A DNA stretch of 64,000 bases from Hyphomicrobiales bacterium (GCA_900466605.1 UBMU01000020.1:36868-100867), one strand, 5' to 3'; shown: positions 53,724 to 62,622, numbered from the stretch's first letter. Notes: a model not told the origin generated them from the letters alone. Numbers and translations are program-made.

Positions 53724-54635
53724 ATGCGTGGGCTGATAGGAAGCGTGGCGATCTATTTGAGCGCTCTAGCAATGTCCCACGGCGGCCCGCTTCACGATGC
53801 CGCCAAGAGCGGCGATCTGGCAGCGCTCGCGGCGTCGTTGGATGCTGGAGCCGATATTGAGGGACAGAACAAAGGAGCCACGCCTCTCGTTGTCGCGGTG
53901 CGTAGCGGCCATCCCGATGCAGCAGAACTGCTGATTAAGCGTGGGGCCAACGTGAATAAGGAGTCAGCACTCGGGTTGCCTCTTACCGCGGCCGTCCTGA
54001 CGGCGTCTCCCGACCTGGTCCGGCTGCTGGTGGGACACGGTGCCGATCCCAATGCCGCCGCGCGTGGCGAGCGCATGTTACACTTCGCGGTCGCCGGCAA
54101 CTGCCTCGATTGCGTCAAGGCACTCGTTGAAGCTGGGGCAGACGTCAACGCCATCTGGGTGCGGGGTGACCCTAAACGCAACCCCTCTATCATAACGGCT
54201 TACCACCTCGCGAAACATGACGATCGTACAGACATTGCCGACTACCTGCTGAGCCACGGCGTCACTATTCAGAAACCCTCGCCGATCTCAGCGAAACTGG
54301 CGAACGGCGATCCGGCAAAAGGGGCATCCTTCTTCGCATCCAATTGCACCAGCTGCCATGTCATTGGCGTGAAGGACGCGCCAAGAAGGGGCCCGAACCT
54401 GTGGAACGTCGTAGGGCGCAAGAAGGCCTCGACACCGTTCGGCGGCTACTCCAAAACGCTGATGGGCTGGCCAGGTTCTTGGACCTACGAGGACCTCAAC
54501 ATCTTCATCGCCGGCCCTACTCTTACAACACCAGGGGTAGACATGGACGTCCGTGGCGCGCCCGACGAGGCGGATCGTCTGAACGTGATCGCCTATTTGA
54601 GAACATTAAGCGACTCGCCCGTTCCACTGCCCTAA
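53724..54635 (+). CDS. exported ankyrin-repeat protein fused to cytochrome c
   Basis: A 303-residue protein. A short N-terminal hydrophobic segment (residues 1-19) looks like a signal peptide and must exist for haem attachment. Four to five ankyrin repeats cover about 20-180 (GPLHDAAKSGDLAALAASLD, TPLVVAVRSGHPDAAELL and others). A class I cytochrome c domain covers about 190-303, with haem motif C208-T-S-C211-H212 and probable axial Met274 in GVDMDVRG; NVIAYLRTLS is the usual final helix. The periplasmic ankyrin scaffold probably binds a partner that donates or accepts electrons. A small secreted gene follows 24 bases downstream. Confidence 0.92.
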   Translation: MRGLIGSVAIYLSALAMSHGGPLHDAAKSGDLAALAASLDAGADIEGQNKGATPLVVAVRSGHPDAAELLIKRGANVNKESALGLPLTAAVLTASPDLVRLLVGHGADPNAAARGERMLHFAVAGNCLDCVKALVEAGADVNAIWVRGDPKRNPSIITAYHLAKHDDRTDIADYLLSHGVTIQKPSPISAKLANGDPAKGASFFASNCTSCHVIGVKDAPRRGPNLWNVVGRKKASTPFGGYSKTLMGWPGSWTYEDLNIFIAGPTLTTPGVDMDVRGAPDEADRLNVIAYLRTLSDSPVPLP

Positions 54636-54659
54636 GCCGCATCGAATGGGGAGAATAAA

Positions 54660-55046
54660 ATGTCCTGGTTGAACACATCAATGTTGCTCGCTGCGCCTGC
54701 TGTAATCCTGGCAGCCGGCACGGTTTCTGCGCAAACTATGAAGAGTCCGGAGATCAAGGCGACGCTGGAGGGAAATTCGATCAGCAACGAGGATGAGATT
54801 CAGTATTTCAATCCGGACGGAACGACCATCTACCAGAAAGGCAGCAAGAGCGAGAGTGGACGCTGGAGGATCGAAGGTGACAAACTCTGCTCTGACGTGA
54901 GCACGGATGTCCGCCTTCTGGACTCCAGTGACAAGGGCGCTGCATGGCAATGTCATGCAGTCATGGGCCACAGGAAGCGTATCGCCTTCCTCATCGACGG
55001 CCACGCATATTCTTGGACAGTCTCCGAAGGCAAGAAGGTCAAGTAG
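54660..55046 (+). CDS. small exported protein, probable partner of the ankyrin-cytochrome
   Basis: A 128-residue protein with signal peptide (residues 1-24, ending VSA-QT). The mature part has about 100 residues with several predicted strands (IQYFNPDGTTIYQKGSKSESGRWRIEGDKLC) and two cysteines. The beta pattern with GRWRIEGDKLCSDV recalls small lipocalin-like or DUF995-type periplasmic proteins, but I cannot assign a family. GGGGAGAAT precedes the ATG. It lies 24 bases after the ankyrin-cytochrome stop, so co-transcription is likely. Confidence 0.7.
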   Translation: MSWLNTSMLLAAPAVILAAGTVSAQTMKSPEIKATLEGNSISNEDEIQYFNPDGTTIYQKGSKSESGRWRIEGDKLCSDVSTDVRLLDSSDKGAAWQCHAVMGHRKRIAFLIDGHAYSWTVSEGKKVK

Positions 55047-55176
55047 TTGCAGCGATATCGGTACGACGCGGATTGGCAAACTATTCGCGTTGCGGAACCA
55101 CAAACAGTTCTACGCTGACGTAACGGAATGCTCTTCGTTCGCCTTGTTGCGTAGCGACATGCCGCCGTCAATAAAA

Positions 55177-55253
<77 letters not shown>

Positions 55254-55305
55254 GCGTGACCGGAACGCTGTGCACCGGTCAAATTGGCTTGGCTGAACGC
55301 GCGGC

Positions 55306-55611
55306 TCAGTGCGTCCAAGGCTGCGTCCGCGTATAGCGGAAATTATCAGGATAGGCCACCATCTGCCGCTGCGGATCCTTCGGAGCAATGACCCGGTAAT
55401 CGATGCCGTTGCGCTTGGCATAAGCCTCTGCAAGTTCCTGCGTTTCGAAGGTCAGCTTCAGCTGCTGGCGCATATCCGAAGACGACGTATAGCCCATGAT
55501 CGGATCGATCGTGCGCGGCGTCTCCTGATCGAACTCAAGAACCCAAATGTTTGTCTTTGCCTTGCCGGACTGCATCGCGGTCTTGGCTGGACGGTAGATC
55601 TTGGCAGACAT
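55306..55611 (-). CDS. complex I accessory subunit, NDUFS4 (18 kDa)-like
   Basis: A 101-residue protein of the ETC_C1_NDUFA4/NDUFS4 family, an accessory subunit of respiratory NADH dehydrogenase found in alphaproteobacteria and mitochondria. It lacks a signal peptide and shows the family pattern AKIYRPAKTAMQSGKAKTNIW, IMGYTSSSDM, LTFETQELAEAYAKRNG and YPDNFRYTRTQPWTH. It binds near the N-module at the cytoplasmic arm. GGAGGCG precedes the ATG. As is usual, it lies apart from the nuo operon. Confidence 0.94.
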   Translation of the reverse strand: MSAKIYRPAKTAMQSGKAKTNIWVLEFDQETPRTIDPIMGYTSSSDMRQQLKLTFETQELAEAYAKRNGIDYRVIAPKDPQRQMVAYPDNFRYTRTQPWTH

Positions 55612-55773
55612 TGCTGCAACGCCTCCGAATTAGCGGGCTTTCACACTCGACACTTCATTCTGCCCACAGCCGGGCCGTTCTTCATCCGAAGCATCGCACG
55701 AAGAGATGAATTTTGCTTAGCGGCGAATCCCTCTCTTTTCAAGAAAAAAGCCTCGGTCGACAAGGCCGCATCT

Positions 55774-57477
55774 TCAGCCGTTTCCGGCTGCCTTCTTCGT
55801 TCCGGCGCTGGTATCTCGGCATGCTGAGAAGAGATCGAGCCTGGCGTCGTACAGATCGGTCGCAATATCCATCAGCCCGAGAACGCTATGAAAGATGTTG
55901 TCATGCGAGGCAGGTTCTGCCGACTTTCGCGCAAGGCAGCCGCTATCGATCTTGGAGGCAGCGCTGAAATCCGGCGCGAACCAGGCAATAATCGGTACCT
56001 GCGTCTGCTGCGACGGCGCGAAGAGATAAGGCGCTCCGTGGAGATAGAAGCCGTTTTCGCCGAGTGATTCGCCATGGTCCGACACATAGAGCATTGCAGC
56101 CGAAACGGAATCGCCATGACGCTGCAGCGTATCGATCACCTTGGCCAAGACATGATCCGTGAAAAGGATCGTGTTGTCGTATGCGTTGACGATCTCCTCT
56201 TGCGTACAGGCGCCGAACTCGGCCGTCCGGCAATCGGGGATAAACCGCCGGAAGTTATCCGGGTAGCGCTGATAATAGGCCGGGCCGTGACTGCCGTTCT
56301 GATGGAGAACGAGAACGGTGTCGCCTTTGACCCGCGATAGCCAGCTATCCAGTTTATCGAGCAGTGCCGTGTCCAGGCATTCGCCGTCGCTGCAGAAACG
56401 CGAATCAGCGGCGTCGGGCAGGAAGCGATAGGCGATGCGGTTGGCAACACCGTAGCTGCCGGTATTGTTATCCCACCATTCCACTTTCACGTTGGCATGC
56501 CCGAGGACGTCGGCCAGATTGTCGGTCTCCAAACCCTTGCGATGGGTAAATTGCTGCCTGGGATAAGCGGAAAACATGCACGGGAGGGAGACCCCGGTCG
56601 TCGTGCCGCAACTCGCGGCGCTGGCATAGTAGGCTATCCCCCTCTCCTTCATCTCGGGATTTGTCTCGCGCGAATAACCCCCGAGCGAGAAATTCTGCGC
56701 CCGTGCGCTCTCCCCGATCACGAGGATAGTCACGCGCGGCTTGCCGGAATTCGATGCACGCTGGTGAGCGTCCATACCTAGAGCGTAGCGCATGACGCTG
56801 CGGTCATCTTCGGACGAGAACAGATAGCGGGCAGCACTGCCGATCGGGATGAACGGGTTCAGGGTAAGCATGACATCGCGATGCAATCGCCCGACCGCAG
56901 CATAGGTCTGCGAAAAGCCAAGCCCGGCCGCCGCGAACACCGCCACGCACGGCAGAATGATGGCCATGTTCCAGGCGAACTTCTCCGCAAAAGGCCGATG
57001 CTCCACCCGAACCCATAGGATAAACAGCGATGGCAGGATACCGGTCACGAATATATGCCAAACAAAGGCCGGTGTGATGATATGCGCGGCCGCGGGCCCG
57101 GACGCAACTACGGCATTCCGGACCATCTCCCGATCAACGATGATGCCATATTCATCGGTGAACCAAGCTGACGTCACCGAGACCAGCACGAAGAAAATCA
57201 AAGCCGGTTTTATGAGATATTTGACCGAGAAGGCCGTCATCGCCGCAATGGTGACAGCGCTGATGCCGATGACGAAGGCAGCAAACGGGAACGGATAGGC
57301 GGAGAGATGGGTGTAGGCCCGTGTCCAGAAGGTCTGGTTGGCAACGGCAAGGATGTAGACGGCAGTAAGGATCGACAGCGTGACACTGCCGAGACACGGC
57401 CTCAGACCTGACCCGCGGGGCGTCTCATCGAAATCATCCAATCCGCTCTCCACGACTTGTCTGAGAGCCGGCGTCAT
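55774..57477 (-). CDS. phosphoethanolamine transferase, EptA family (copy 2, Ser at nucleophile position)
   Basis: A 567-residue inner-membrane enzyme similar along its length to the copy at 11067-12731. It has five transmembrane helices (about 30-190), then a periplasmic sulfatase-fold domain with CGTTTGVSLPCMFS, LHQNGSHGPAYY and metal-binding SDHGESLGE. The segment corresponding to GETARAADFS reads GESARAQNFS, so the expected Thr nucleophile is Ser257 (AGC codon). Ser could still work, as in related transferases, or change the specificity. The start at 57477 is likely but has a weak ribosome site. The gene is alone between two tRNA-bearing stretches. Confidence 0.9.
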   Translation of the reverse strand: MTPALRQVVESGLDDFDETPRGSGLRPCLGSVTLSILTAVYILAVANQTFWTRAYTHLSAYPFPFAAFVIGISAVTIAAMTAFSVKYLIKPALIFFVLVSVTSAWFTDEYGIIVDREMVRNAVVASGPAAAHIITPAFVWHIFVTGILPSLFILWVRVEHRPFAEKFAWNMAIILPCVAVFAAAGLGFSQTYAAVGRLHRDVMLTLNPFIPIGSAARYLFSSEDDRSVMRYALGMDAHQRASNSGKPRVTILVIGESARAQNFSLGGYSRETNPEMKERGIAYYASAASCGTTTGVSLPCMFSAYPRQQFTHRKGLETDNLADVLGHANVKVEWWDNNTGSYGVANRIAYRFLPDAADSRFCSDGECLDTALLDKLDSWLSRVKGDTVLVLHQNGSHGPAYYQRYPDNFRRFIPDCRTAEFGACTQEEIVNAYDNTILFTDHVLAKVIDTLQRHGDSVSAAMLYVSDHGESLGENGFYLHGAPYLFAPSQQTQVPIIAWFAPDFSAASKIDSGCLARKSAEPASHDNIFHSVLGLMDIATDLYDARLDLFSACRDTSAGTKKAAGNG

Positions 57478-57619
57478 GGTGGCCGCTCGGCAAGCGCCGC
57501 TGATGTCAACCTTTCCTGACACCAACCTGAACGAGGCAACGCCACAACGAAGCATGGGGACAAGTGATTTAGATATTGCGGGCGCGGGGCGAACCGTGTA
57601 TTGCCCTCCCTCGTCGGCA

Positions 57620-57696
<77 letters not shown>

Positions 57697-57851
57697 CTTT
57701 ATTACTTGGCAGGCCTTGCAAATGGCAGCCTGAACAATCCCTACAATTCATCGCCAAAATGGTTTTCCGCCAGCCTATTCGGCTGGCTACTTCGGCACTA
57801 AAGCCACGTGGCTCTGCCCAGGTCGAAGACAATAATCTTTCGCACCGTTGC

Positions 57852-57884
57852 AGCGGGCTGCGCCAAACGACTGGGCAGCCCGCT
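57852..57884. terminator. hairpin after the exported alpha/beta hydrolase gene
   Basis: A perfect 10-bp stem AGCGGGCTGC / GCAGCCCGCT with a 13-base loop, 8 bases past the stop codon of the minus-strand hydrolase. There is no T-run, so it may stop transcription poorly or protect the mRNA end. Confidence 0.5.
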
Positions 57885-57892
57885 ACATTGCA

Positions 57893-58651
57893 TTATTGTC
57901 CTGCGCCCTTGGCGGCCGACTCGATGAAATCGGCGACGAGTTCCGGCTGCGAGGCGAAGACGGCGTGGCTTCCCTTAACCTCCGTCACCTGGCTGTTGGC
58001 ACGTTTGGCCATATCCCTTTCCAGTTCCGGGTTGATCGAACGGTCCTCCGTAGCGACGACCGCCCAGCTCTTCTTGGATTTCCAGGCCGGGTCGCCGACC
58101 TTGGCGGAGAAAGCTTCCTTCGAGGCGAAAACCTGAGATCTAGCCCAGAAGGCAACCTCTTCTTTCGGAAGATCGGCTGCGAAGTCGTTGGCGAAAGCGG
58201 CAGGGTCGAGATAGAGATACTTGCCGTCCTTCGTTTCGCGAATATCCATGCTTCCCGCCGGCTTCGAGCTTGCGAGGCTCAACAGGCTCTCGCCCTTATC
58301 CGGTTGGAAGGCGGCGACATAGACAAGACCTGCGACGTTAGGATTGTTACCGGCTTCCGTGATCACCATTCCCCCATAGCTATGCCCCACAAGAAGCGTC
58401 GGCCCGTCCTGCAGCGCGAGGACACGGTCGGTCGCCGCCACATCATCTTCCAGCGACGTTATCGGCTCCTGGACGACGGTGACATTGAAGCCACGCTTTT
58501 CGAGAATGTCGGTTGCCTTGCGCCAGCCGGAGCCGTCCGCCAGTGCTCCATGGACGATTACAATGTTCTTGACGTCGGCCGCTTGGGCCGCGAAGCCGAC
58601 AACGCTGGCAGCCAAAGCAAGGGCGATCGTCGAGAGAGTTTGTCTATTCAT
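57893..58651 (-). CDS. exported alpha/beta hydrolase
   Basis: A 252-residue protein with signal peptide (residues 1-24, ending AQA-AD) and a compact alpha/beta-hydrolase fold. The oxyanion region is IVHGALADGSGW, the nucleophile Ser is in VGHSYGGMVI, a probable acid lies in ATEDRSINPELE, and the catalytic His is in KGSHAVFASQPEL. The pattern is that of EstC/pyrethroid-hydrolase-like and plant-methylesterase-like enzymes. AAAGGAGTAAGTAC precedes the ATG. It lies 42 bases downstream of the DipZ-like gene on the same strand, so the two may share a transcript. The substrate is unknown. Confidence 0.9.
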   Translation of the reverse strand: MNRQTLSTIALALAASVVGFAAQAADVKNIVIVHGALADGSGWRKATDILEKRGFNVTVVQEPITSLEDDVAATDRVLALQDGPTLLVGHSYGGMVITEAGNNPNVAGLVYVAAFQPDKGESLLSLASSKPAGSMDIRETKDGKYLYLDPAAFANDFAADLPKEEVAFWARSQVFASKEAFSAKVGDPAWKSKKSWAVVATEDRSINPELERDMAKRANSQVTEVKGSHAVFASQPELVADFIESAAKGAGQ

Positions 58652-58693
58652 GTACTTACTCCTTTGTTTACATGAAAGGATTGAGCTCCGCCC

Positions 58694-60466
58694 TCAGCCG
58701 AAGGTGAAGGCATAGGCTTTGACGCCGGGAGCGAGAAATTGAATTTCGAAATTATGTGCTTCCACGTCGCCGGACTGCCGCACCAGCTGGTACAACTTTG
58801 TGGAGGTTACGGTGCCGTTCCCTTCAGCGTCGGTATCGGTGCCGTGATTGGCTCCCGGAACTTTGCCGTCGATCGTGACCTTGAAGCGGACGGGCTTACC
58901 GTCCGAGCCCGGGCCGAGCACGAGATGCAGGTCGCGGGCACTGAACCGGTACGTGATGCTTCCGCCCGGTTGGTCGAGCGTGGCCTCTTCGGCTCCAATC
59001 GTCCAGGTTCCAGAAAGCCCCCACTCATTGAGGCCCGGGGACTTCACCGTGTAGTTGTGAGCGACATCGCGGACGGCATCCTGAGAGATGAAATTTGTCG
59101 CCTGCTGGTAACCGATGTATGTCTCGCCCGAGCGCATGTCCTTTAGATCCGGACTAACTTCCGCTCCTTGAGCGTGCGGCGTTACCGGGGCGGTCGCGAC
59201 CGTCTTGCTGCCGGCCTCCCGCAGCAAGTCCTGAATGGCCTGCTCGGTCTGGCCGTAGTTACCTTCGCCGAAATGGTGGTAGCGGATCTGGCCGTTTGCA
59301 TCGATCAAATAGCTGGCAGGCCAATAGTTATTCTCGAAAGCTCGCCAGATTTTGTAGTCGTTGTCGATCGCCACGGGATAGTCGATCTTCAAGTCGGCCA
59401 CCGCCTTCTTGACGTTGTCGACGTTCTTCTCAAAGGCGAACTCCGGTGAGTGCACACCGATCACCACCAGTCCCTGATCCCTGTATCTTTCCGCCCAAGC
59501 GCGGACATAGGGAATGGTGCGGATGCAGTTGATGCACGAGTAGGTCCAGAAGTCGACGAGCACCACCTTTCCACGCAGCTGCTCCATCGACAGCGGCGGA
59601 GAATTCAGCCAACCGACAGCTCCCTCCAAAGACGGCGCACGGCCTTCCACAGGCAAGTCGCTGCGGAAAGGTCCTTTCGCGGCGGCAGCAGCAAGCATCG
59701 TACTGTCGGCGGCCACCTCGGTTTGCGAGCCTGACGCGGCATTGATGTCGACCCGATCCAGCACGGCCTGTTCGAGCGAAGTCGTGCTGGAATAGGAGAG
59801 CCGAGCGAGAAGGGTCGTGTCCAGCCCAAGACCAATGACAACCACCCCCGCAAGCACTGCCACACCTGCCACCTGGCGGATTCGTTCGCTCACTCCGAGC
59901 GATCTCTTCATGCCCGCAAAGACCTTCCCTCCGATCACCAATGCAACTGCGAGCGATGTAGCCGCGCCCGCCGCGTAGGCCAGCAGAAGGAGGGTTGTTT
60001 GGAGGTTCGCCCCTTGCAGGGCAGCTCCGGTCAGGACGAGACCGAGAATGGGCCCGGCGCAGGGTGCCCACAGCAGCCCGGTCGCGACCCCCAAGATGAA
60101 AGAGCTCACGATAGATGGAGCAGAGCCGGAACCGCCGAAAGTGTTCGCCAGCCGGTTGCCCAGGTTAACCAGCGGCCGACTGATGGTGCTGGCCACACGT
60201 GGCGAAAGCAGGCTGACGCCGAAAATGGCCAACAGCAGTATCGCGGCGAGCCGGCCGTATGCGTTTGCATGAACGGCCCAACTTCCGCCGACCGCGGCCA
60301 ACGTCGCGACCAAGGCAAAGGTCGCGGCCATGCCGATCAGCATCGGGAGCGTGCTGCGCAAGAACGGTTGGCCGGCACGCGCGAACACGAAGGGAAGGAT
60401 CGGAAGGATGCATGGGCTGAGGATAGTCAGCGCCCCTCCCAGATAGGCTATGACAAGAAGCGTCAT
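58694..60466 (-). CDS. DipZ-like protein: CcdA/DsbD membrane domain fused to thioredoxin-like and C-terminal domains
   Basis: A 590-residue protein. Six to seven transmembrane segments (about 1-235) carry the CcdA redox cysteines Cys19 (LSPCILPI) and Cys136 (APCAGPI). A periplasmic TlpA/thioredoxin domain follows (about 290-430) with the C311-I-N-C314 motif in DFWTYSCINCIRTIPY. The C-terminal part (about 450-590) matches the beta-rich, carbohydrate-binding-like domain known from mycobacterial DipZ. It should carry reducing power from the cytoplasm to periplasmic targets. The second of two adjacent ATG codons is chosen (AGGA six bases before). No cytochrome maturation genes are near. Confidence 0.92.
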   Translation of the reverse strand: MTLLVIAYLGGALTILSPCILPILPFVFARAGQPFLRSTLPMLIGMAATFALVATLAAVGGSWAVHANAYGRLAAILLLAIFGVSLLSPRVASTISRPLVNLGNRLANTFGGSGSAPSIVSSFILGVATGLLWAPCAGPILGLVLTGAALQGANLQTTLLLLAYAAGAATSLAVALVIGGKVFAGMKRSLGVSERIRQVAGVAVLAGVVVIGLGLDTTLLARLSYSSTTSLEQAVLDRVDINAASGSQTEVAADSTMLAAAAAKGPFRSDLPVEGRAPSLEGAVGWLNSPPLSMEQLRGKVVLVDFWTYSCINCIRTIPYVRAWAERYRDQGLVVIGVHSPEFAFEKNVDNVKKAVADLKIDYPVAIDNDYKIWRAFENNYWPASYLIDANGQIRYHHFGEGNYGQTEQAIQDLLREAGSKTVATAPVTPHAQGAEVSPDLKDMRSGETYIGYQQATNFISQDAVRDVAHNYTVKSPGLNEWGLSGTWTIGAEEATLDQPGGSITYRFSARDLHLVLGPGSDGKPVRFKVTIDGKVPGANHGTDTDAEGNGTVTSTKLYQLVRQSGDVEAHNFEIQFLAPGVKAYAFTFG

Positions 60467-60925
60467 CATCTTTCCTTTGACGTCGAGTTGTCGAACTCTG
60501 GTCGCGACATCACGCAACCGACGATGAGCCTAGTCTGGTCGTGGCGATGTATCTCGGCTGTGTCGGATCTGGGCCATAAATGTACCAGAATGTAGAAGCG
60601 CTCACCGATCGGAGCGGCCAACTTTGCGCCGGCGCGCGAAGGAGAGTCGGCTCCGCTTTGAGTGCCTCACTTCAGACGACACACCGCGGATAGATCAGAG
60701 CCTCTTGGCTCTGCAAGCTATTCAGACTGGGGGATGCTCATATCAGATGAAATTAATCATCGGCGCCGCGCCTGTTCGATGCGGCCTCCGTGAGCGCGGT
60801 GTCATTTGGTCTGGTCAAAGGCTGACAGCGAATTTAGCACCGACCGTGCTGGGAAAGGGCCGGTTTCCGCACTGAATTGTTGTCGGAAATTCCCTTAGCG
60901 TTTCTCGGGCGTAGCGAGAGTGCGC
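60467..60925. other. intergenic region without recognised genes
   Basis: A 459-base gap between the DipZ-like gene and DUF192. Short open frames on the plus strand (for example 60624-60875) have no ribosome site or recognisable content. The left end should hold the DipZ promoter. Confidence 0.45.
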
Positions 60926-61408
60926 CTACTTTTTCTTCGTGGTCGTCGCACTCATTACCTTGTCACCAGGCTTGATGCCGAGCCTTGCCGTCACGCCGGC
61001 ATTCAGTTCGATGACATACTTTACCTCCGTCATCGAATCGATGATGTCCTGCGAATACGGCACTGCATTCTGCTTGATGCTGCGGATCGTGCCCGTCGAA
61101 TCGACGAAGAGCATATCGAGTGGCAGGATGGTGTTTTCCATCCACATCTGCACCCGCCGTGAAGCGCCGAAATCGAAGATCATGCCGGCATCGTCGGCCA
61201 TCTCCTTGCGATACATCAGACCGCGTTGACGCTGCTCGTTGGTGTCGGCGATTTCGACGATAAAATTCAGCCGCTTGCCGGACGCCGTCTGAATGATCAG
61301 CGGTTCCTTGTCGAACGTCATCGGCTGCTGGGAGAGTGCCGGAAGGGCGATTATGAAAAAAAGCGCCGCAAGGGCGCTTCTGATCCAGTGGATAGCCGAG
61401 ATACGCAT
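60926..61408 (-). CDS. exported DUF192 protein
   Basis: A 160-residue protein with signal peptide (residues 1-27, ending ALS-QQ) and one DUF192 domain: RGLMYRKEMADDAGMIFDFG, MWMENTILPLDMLFVDSTGTI and VIELNAGVTARLGIKPGDKV. The fold is known but no firm function; a periplasmic binding or envelope role is presumed. Its ATG overlaps the stop of the cold-shock gene (TGATG), so translation is coupled. A terminator-like hairpin with seven T residues lies within its signal-peptide codons. Confidence 0.92.
   Translation of the reverse strand: MRISAIHWIRSALAALFFIIALPALSQQPMTFDKEPLIIQTASGKRLNFIVEIADTNEQRQRGLMYRKEMADDAGMIFDFGASRRVQMWMENTILPLDMLFVDSTGTIRSIKQNAVPYSQDIIDSMTEVKYVIELNAGVTARLGIKPGDKVMSATTTKKK
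61356..61379 (-). terminator. terminator-like hairpin inside the DUF192 signal-peptide codons
   Basis: On the minus strand, AAGCGCC pairs with GGCGCTT (61361-61379, 5-base loop) and the 3' side runs into TTTTTTT, the hallmark of an intrinsic terminator. It starts about 30 bases into the DUF192 gene, just after the cold-shock gene ends, and could end most cold-shock transcripts there. Confidence 0.55.
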
Positions 61409-61986
61409 CAGTGTGCGCGGCTCACCGGGCTTGGAACGTCTGGATGGATCTCAGCAGCCATCAAACCCTTGTCGCCATCGCCGTAGCGTACGAGAACAAC
61501 CTGCCCCGGACGCAGCTCGGTGAGGCCGAACCGGCGCAACGTTTCCATGTGGACGAAGATATCTTCGGTGCCTTCGCCGCGCGTCAGGAAACCAAAGCCC
61601 TTGGTGCGGTTAAACCACTTGACCAAGGCCCGCTCCAGTCCGCTTGTCGCTGTCACCTGCACATGCGTGCGAACCGGAGGCAGCATCGAAGGATGTACGG
61701 CCGTCGACTGGTCCATGGACAGAATCTTGAACGCTTGGTAGCCGCGTTCACGGCGCTGGATCAGCGCGACGATCCGCGTGCCTTCGAGAATTGTCTGGTA
61801 GCCGTCTCGTCGCAGGCAGGTCACATGCAGAAGGACGTCCTGCATCCCGTTGTCAGGGATGATAAAACCAAAGCCCTTGGCCACGTCGAACCACTTGACA
61901 ACGCCAGTGATTTCAATGAGTTCGACGGCTTCCCCCCCGAGTTGATCGAGGTCGGTGAATTCCTTCGATGAAATCCTGTCAGCCAT
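61408..61986 (-). CDS. protein with two cold-shock domains
   Basis: A 192-residue protein with two cold-shock (OB-fold) domains. Domain 1 (about 25-92) has VVKWFDVAKGFGFIIPD and DVLLHVTCLRR; domain 2 (about 117-182) has LVKWFNRTKGFGFLTRGEGTEDIFVHM. RNP1 (KGFGF) is intact in both, and RNP2 is intact in the second, less so in the first (DVLLHV). It binds single-stranded RNA or DNA, probably as an RNA chaperone. Fused double domains are typical of rhizobia. It is the first gene of a two-gene unit with DUF192. Confidence 0.94.
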   Translation of the reverse strand: MADRISSKEFTDLDQLGGEAVELIEITGVVKWFDVAKGFGFIIPDNGMQDVLLHVTCLRRDGYQTILEGTRIVALIQRRERGYQAFKILSMDQSTAVHPSMLPPVRTHVQVTATSGLERALVKWFNRTKGFGFLTRGEGTEDIFVHMETLRRFGLTELRPGQVVLVRYGDGDKGLMAAEIHPDVPSPVSRAH

Positions 61987-62181
61987 ATCGCCAGTCCCTC
62001 AATACGCGTCACACTGTTACGGTTAACTGATTCTTGCGATCAAGATTAACATGTTGGTAACGGATTAGCGCAAGTCCTACTTTTCGATTATTCCCAGTTG
62101 CCAATCATACCCCGCTGTCTTGCCCGAAGCTGGTGTTCCACCACATAAGAATCCAACGCCCAGCATTAGAGAGGAAATAGA

Positions 62182-62622
62182 ATGCGTTATCTCCACACCA
62201 TGGTCCGCGTGAAGGATCTGGACGCCTCCCTGCATTTTTACACCACGCTCTTCGGCCTCGAGGAAGTCAGACGCACGGAGAACGAGAAGGGCCGCTTCAC
62301 GCTCGTCTTTCTTGCCGCCCCGGGCGACAGGGCCGAAGCTGCCGCCAAGGGCGCACCGTGCCTGGAACTGACCTATAACTGGGACACCGAAGACTACACC
62401 GGCGGCCGTAATTTCGGTCACCTCGCCTATGAGGTCGACGACATTTATGCCACCTGCCAGAAGCTGATGGACAGCGGCATCACGATCAACCGCCCGCCGC
62501 GCGACGGCCATATGGCCTTCGTGCGCTCCCCGGACGGCATCTCGATCGAGATTCTGCAGAAGGGCGGCAGCCTTCCGTCCACCGAACCTTGGGCTTCCAT
62601 GGGTAATACAGGCGCCTGGTAA
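62182..62622 (+). CDS. gloA: lactoylglutathione lyase (glyoxalase I)
   Basis: A 146-residue VOC enzyme that isomerises the methylglyoxal-glutathione adduct to S-lactoylglutathione. It matches the short bacterial GloA: RYLHTMVRVKDLDASLHFYTTLFGL (metal-ligand His5), LELTYNWDTEDYTGGRNFGHLAYEVDD (Glu and His ligands), FVRSPDGISIEILQKG (Glu ligand). GAGAGGAAATAG precedes the ATG. It protects against methylglyoxal, a by-product of triose phosphates that glycerol use can raise. It is followed 118 bases later by an M15-type gene on the same strand. Confidence 0.95.
   Translation: MRYLHTMVRVKDLDASLHFYTTLFGLEEVRRTENEKGRFTLVFLAAPGDRAEAAAKGAPCLELTYNWDTEDYTGGRNFGHLAYEVDDIYATCQKLMDSGITINRPPRDGHMAFVRSPDGISIEILQKGGSLPSTEPWASMGNTGAW

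Noticed and set aside
60624..60875. 83-codon plus-strand frame upstream of DUF192
   Set aside because: No ribosome site and no conserved-looking segments; treated as non-coding.
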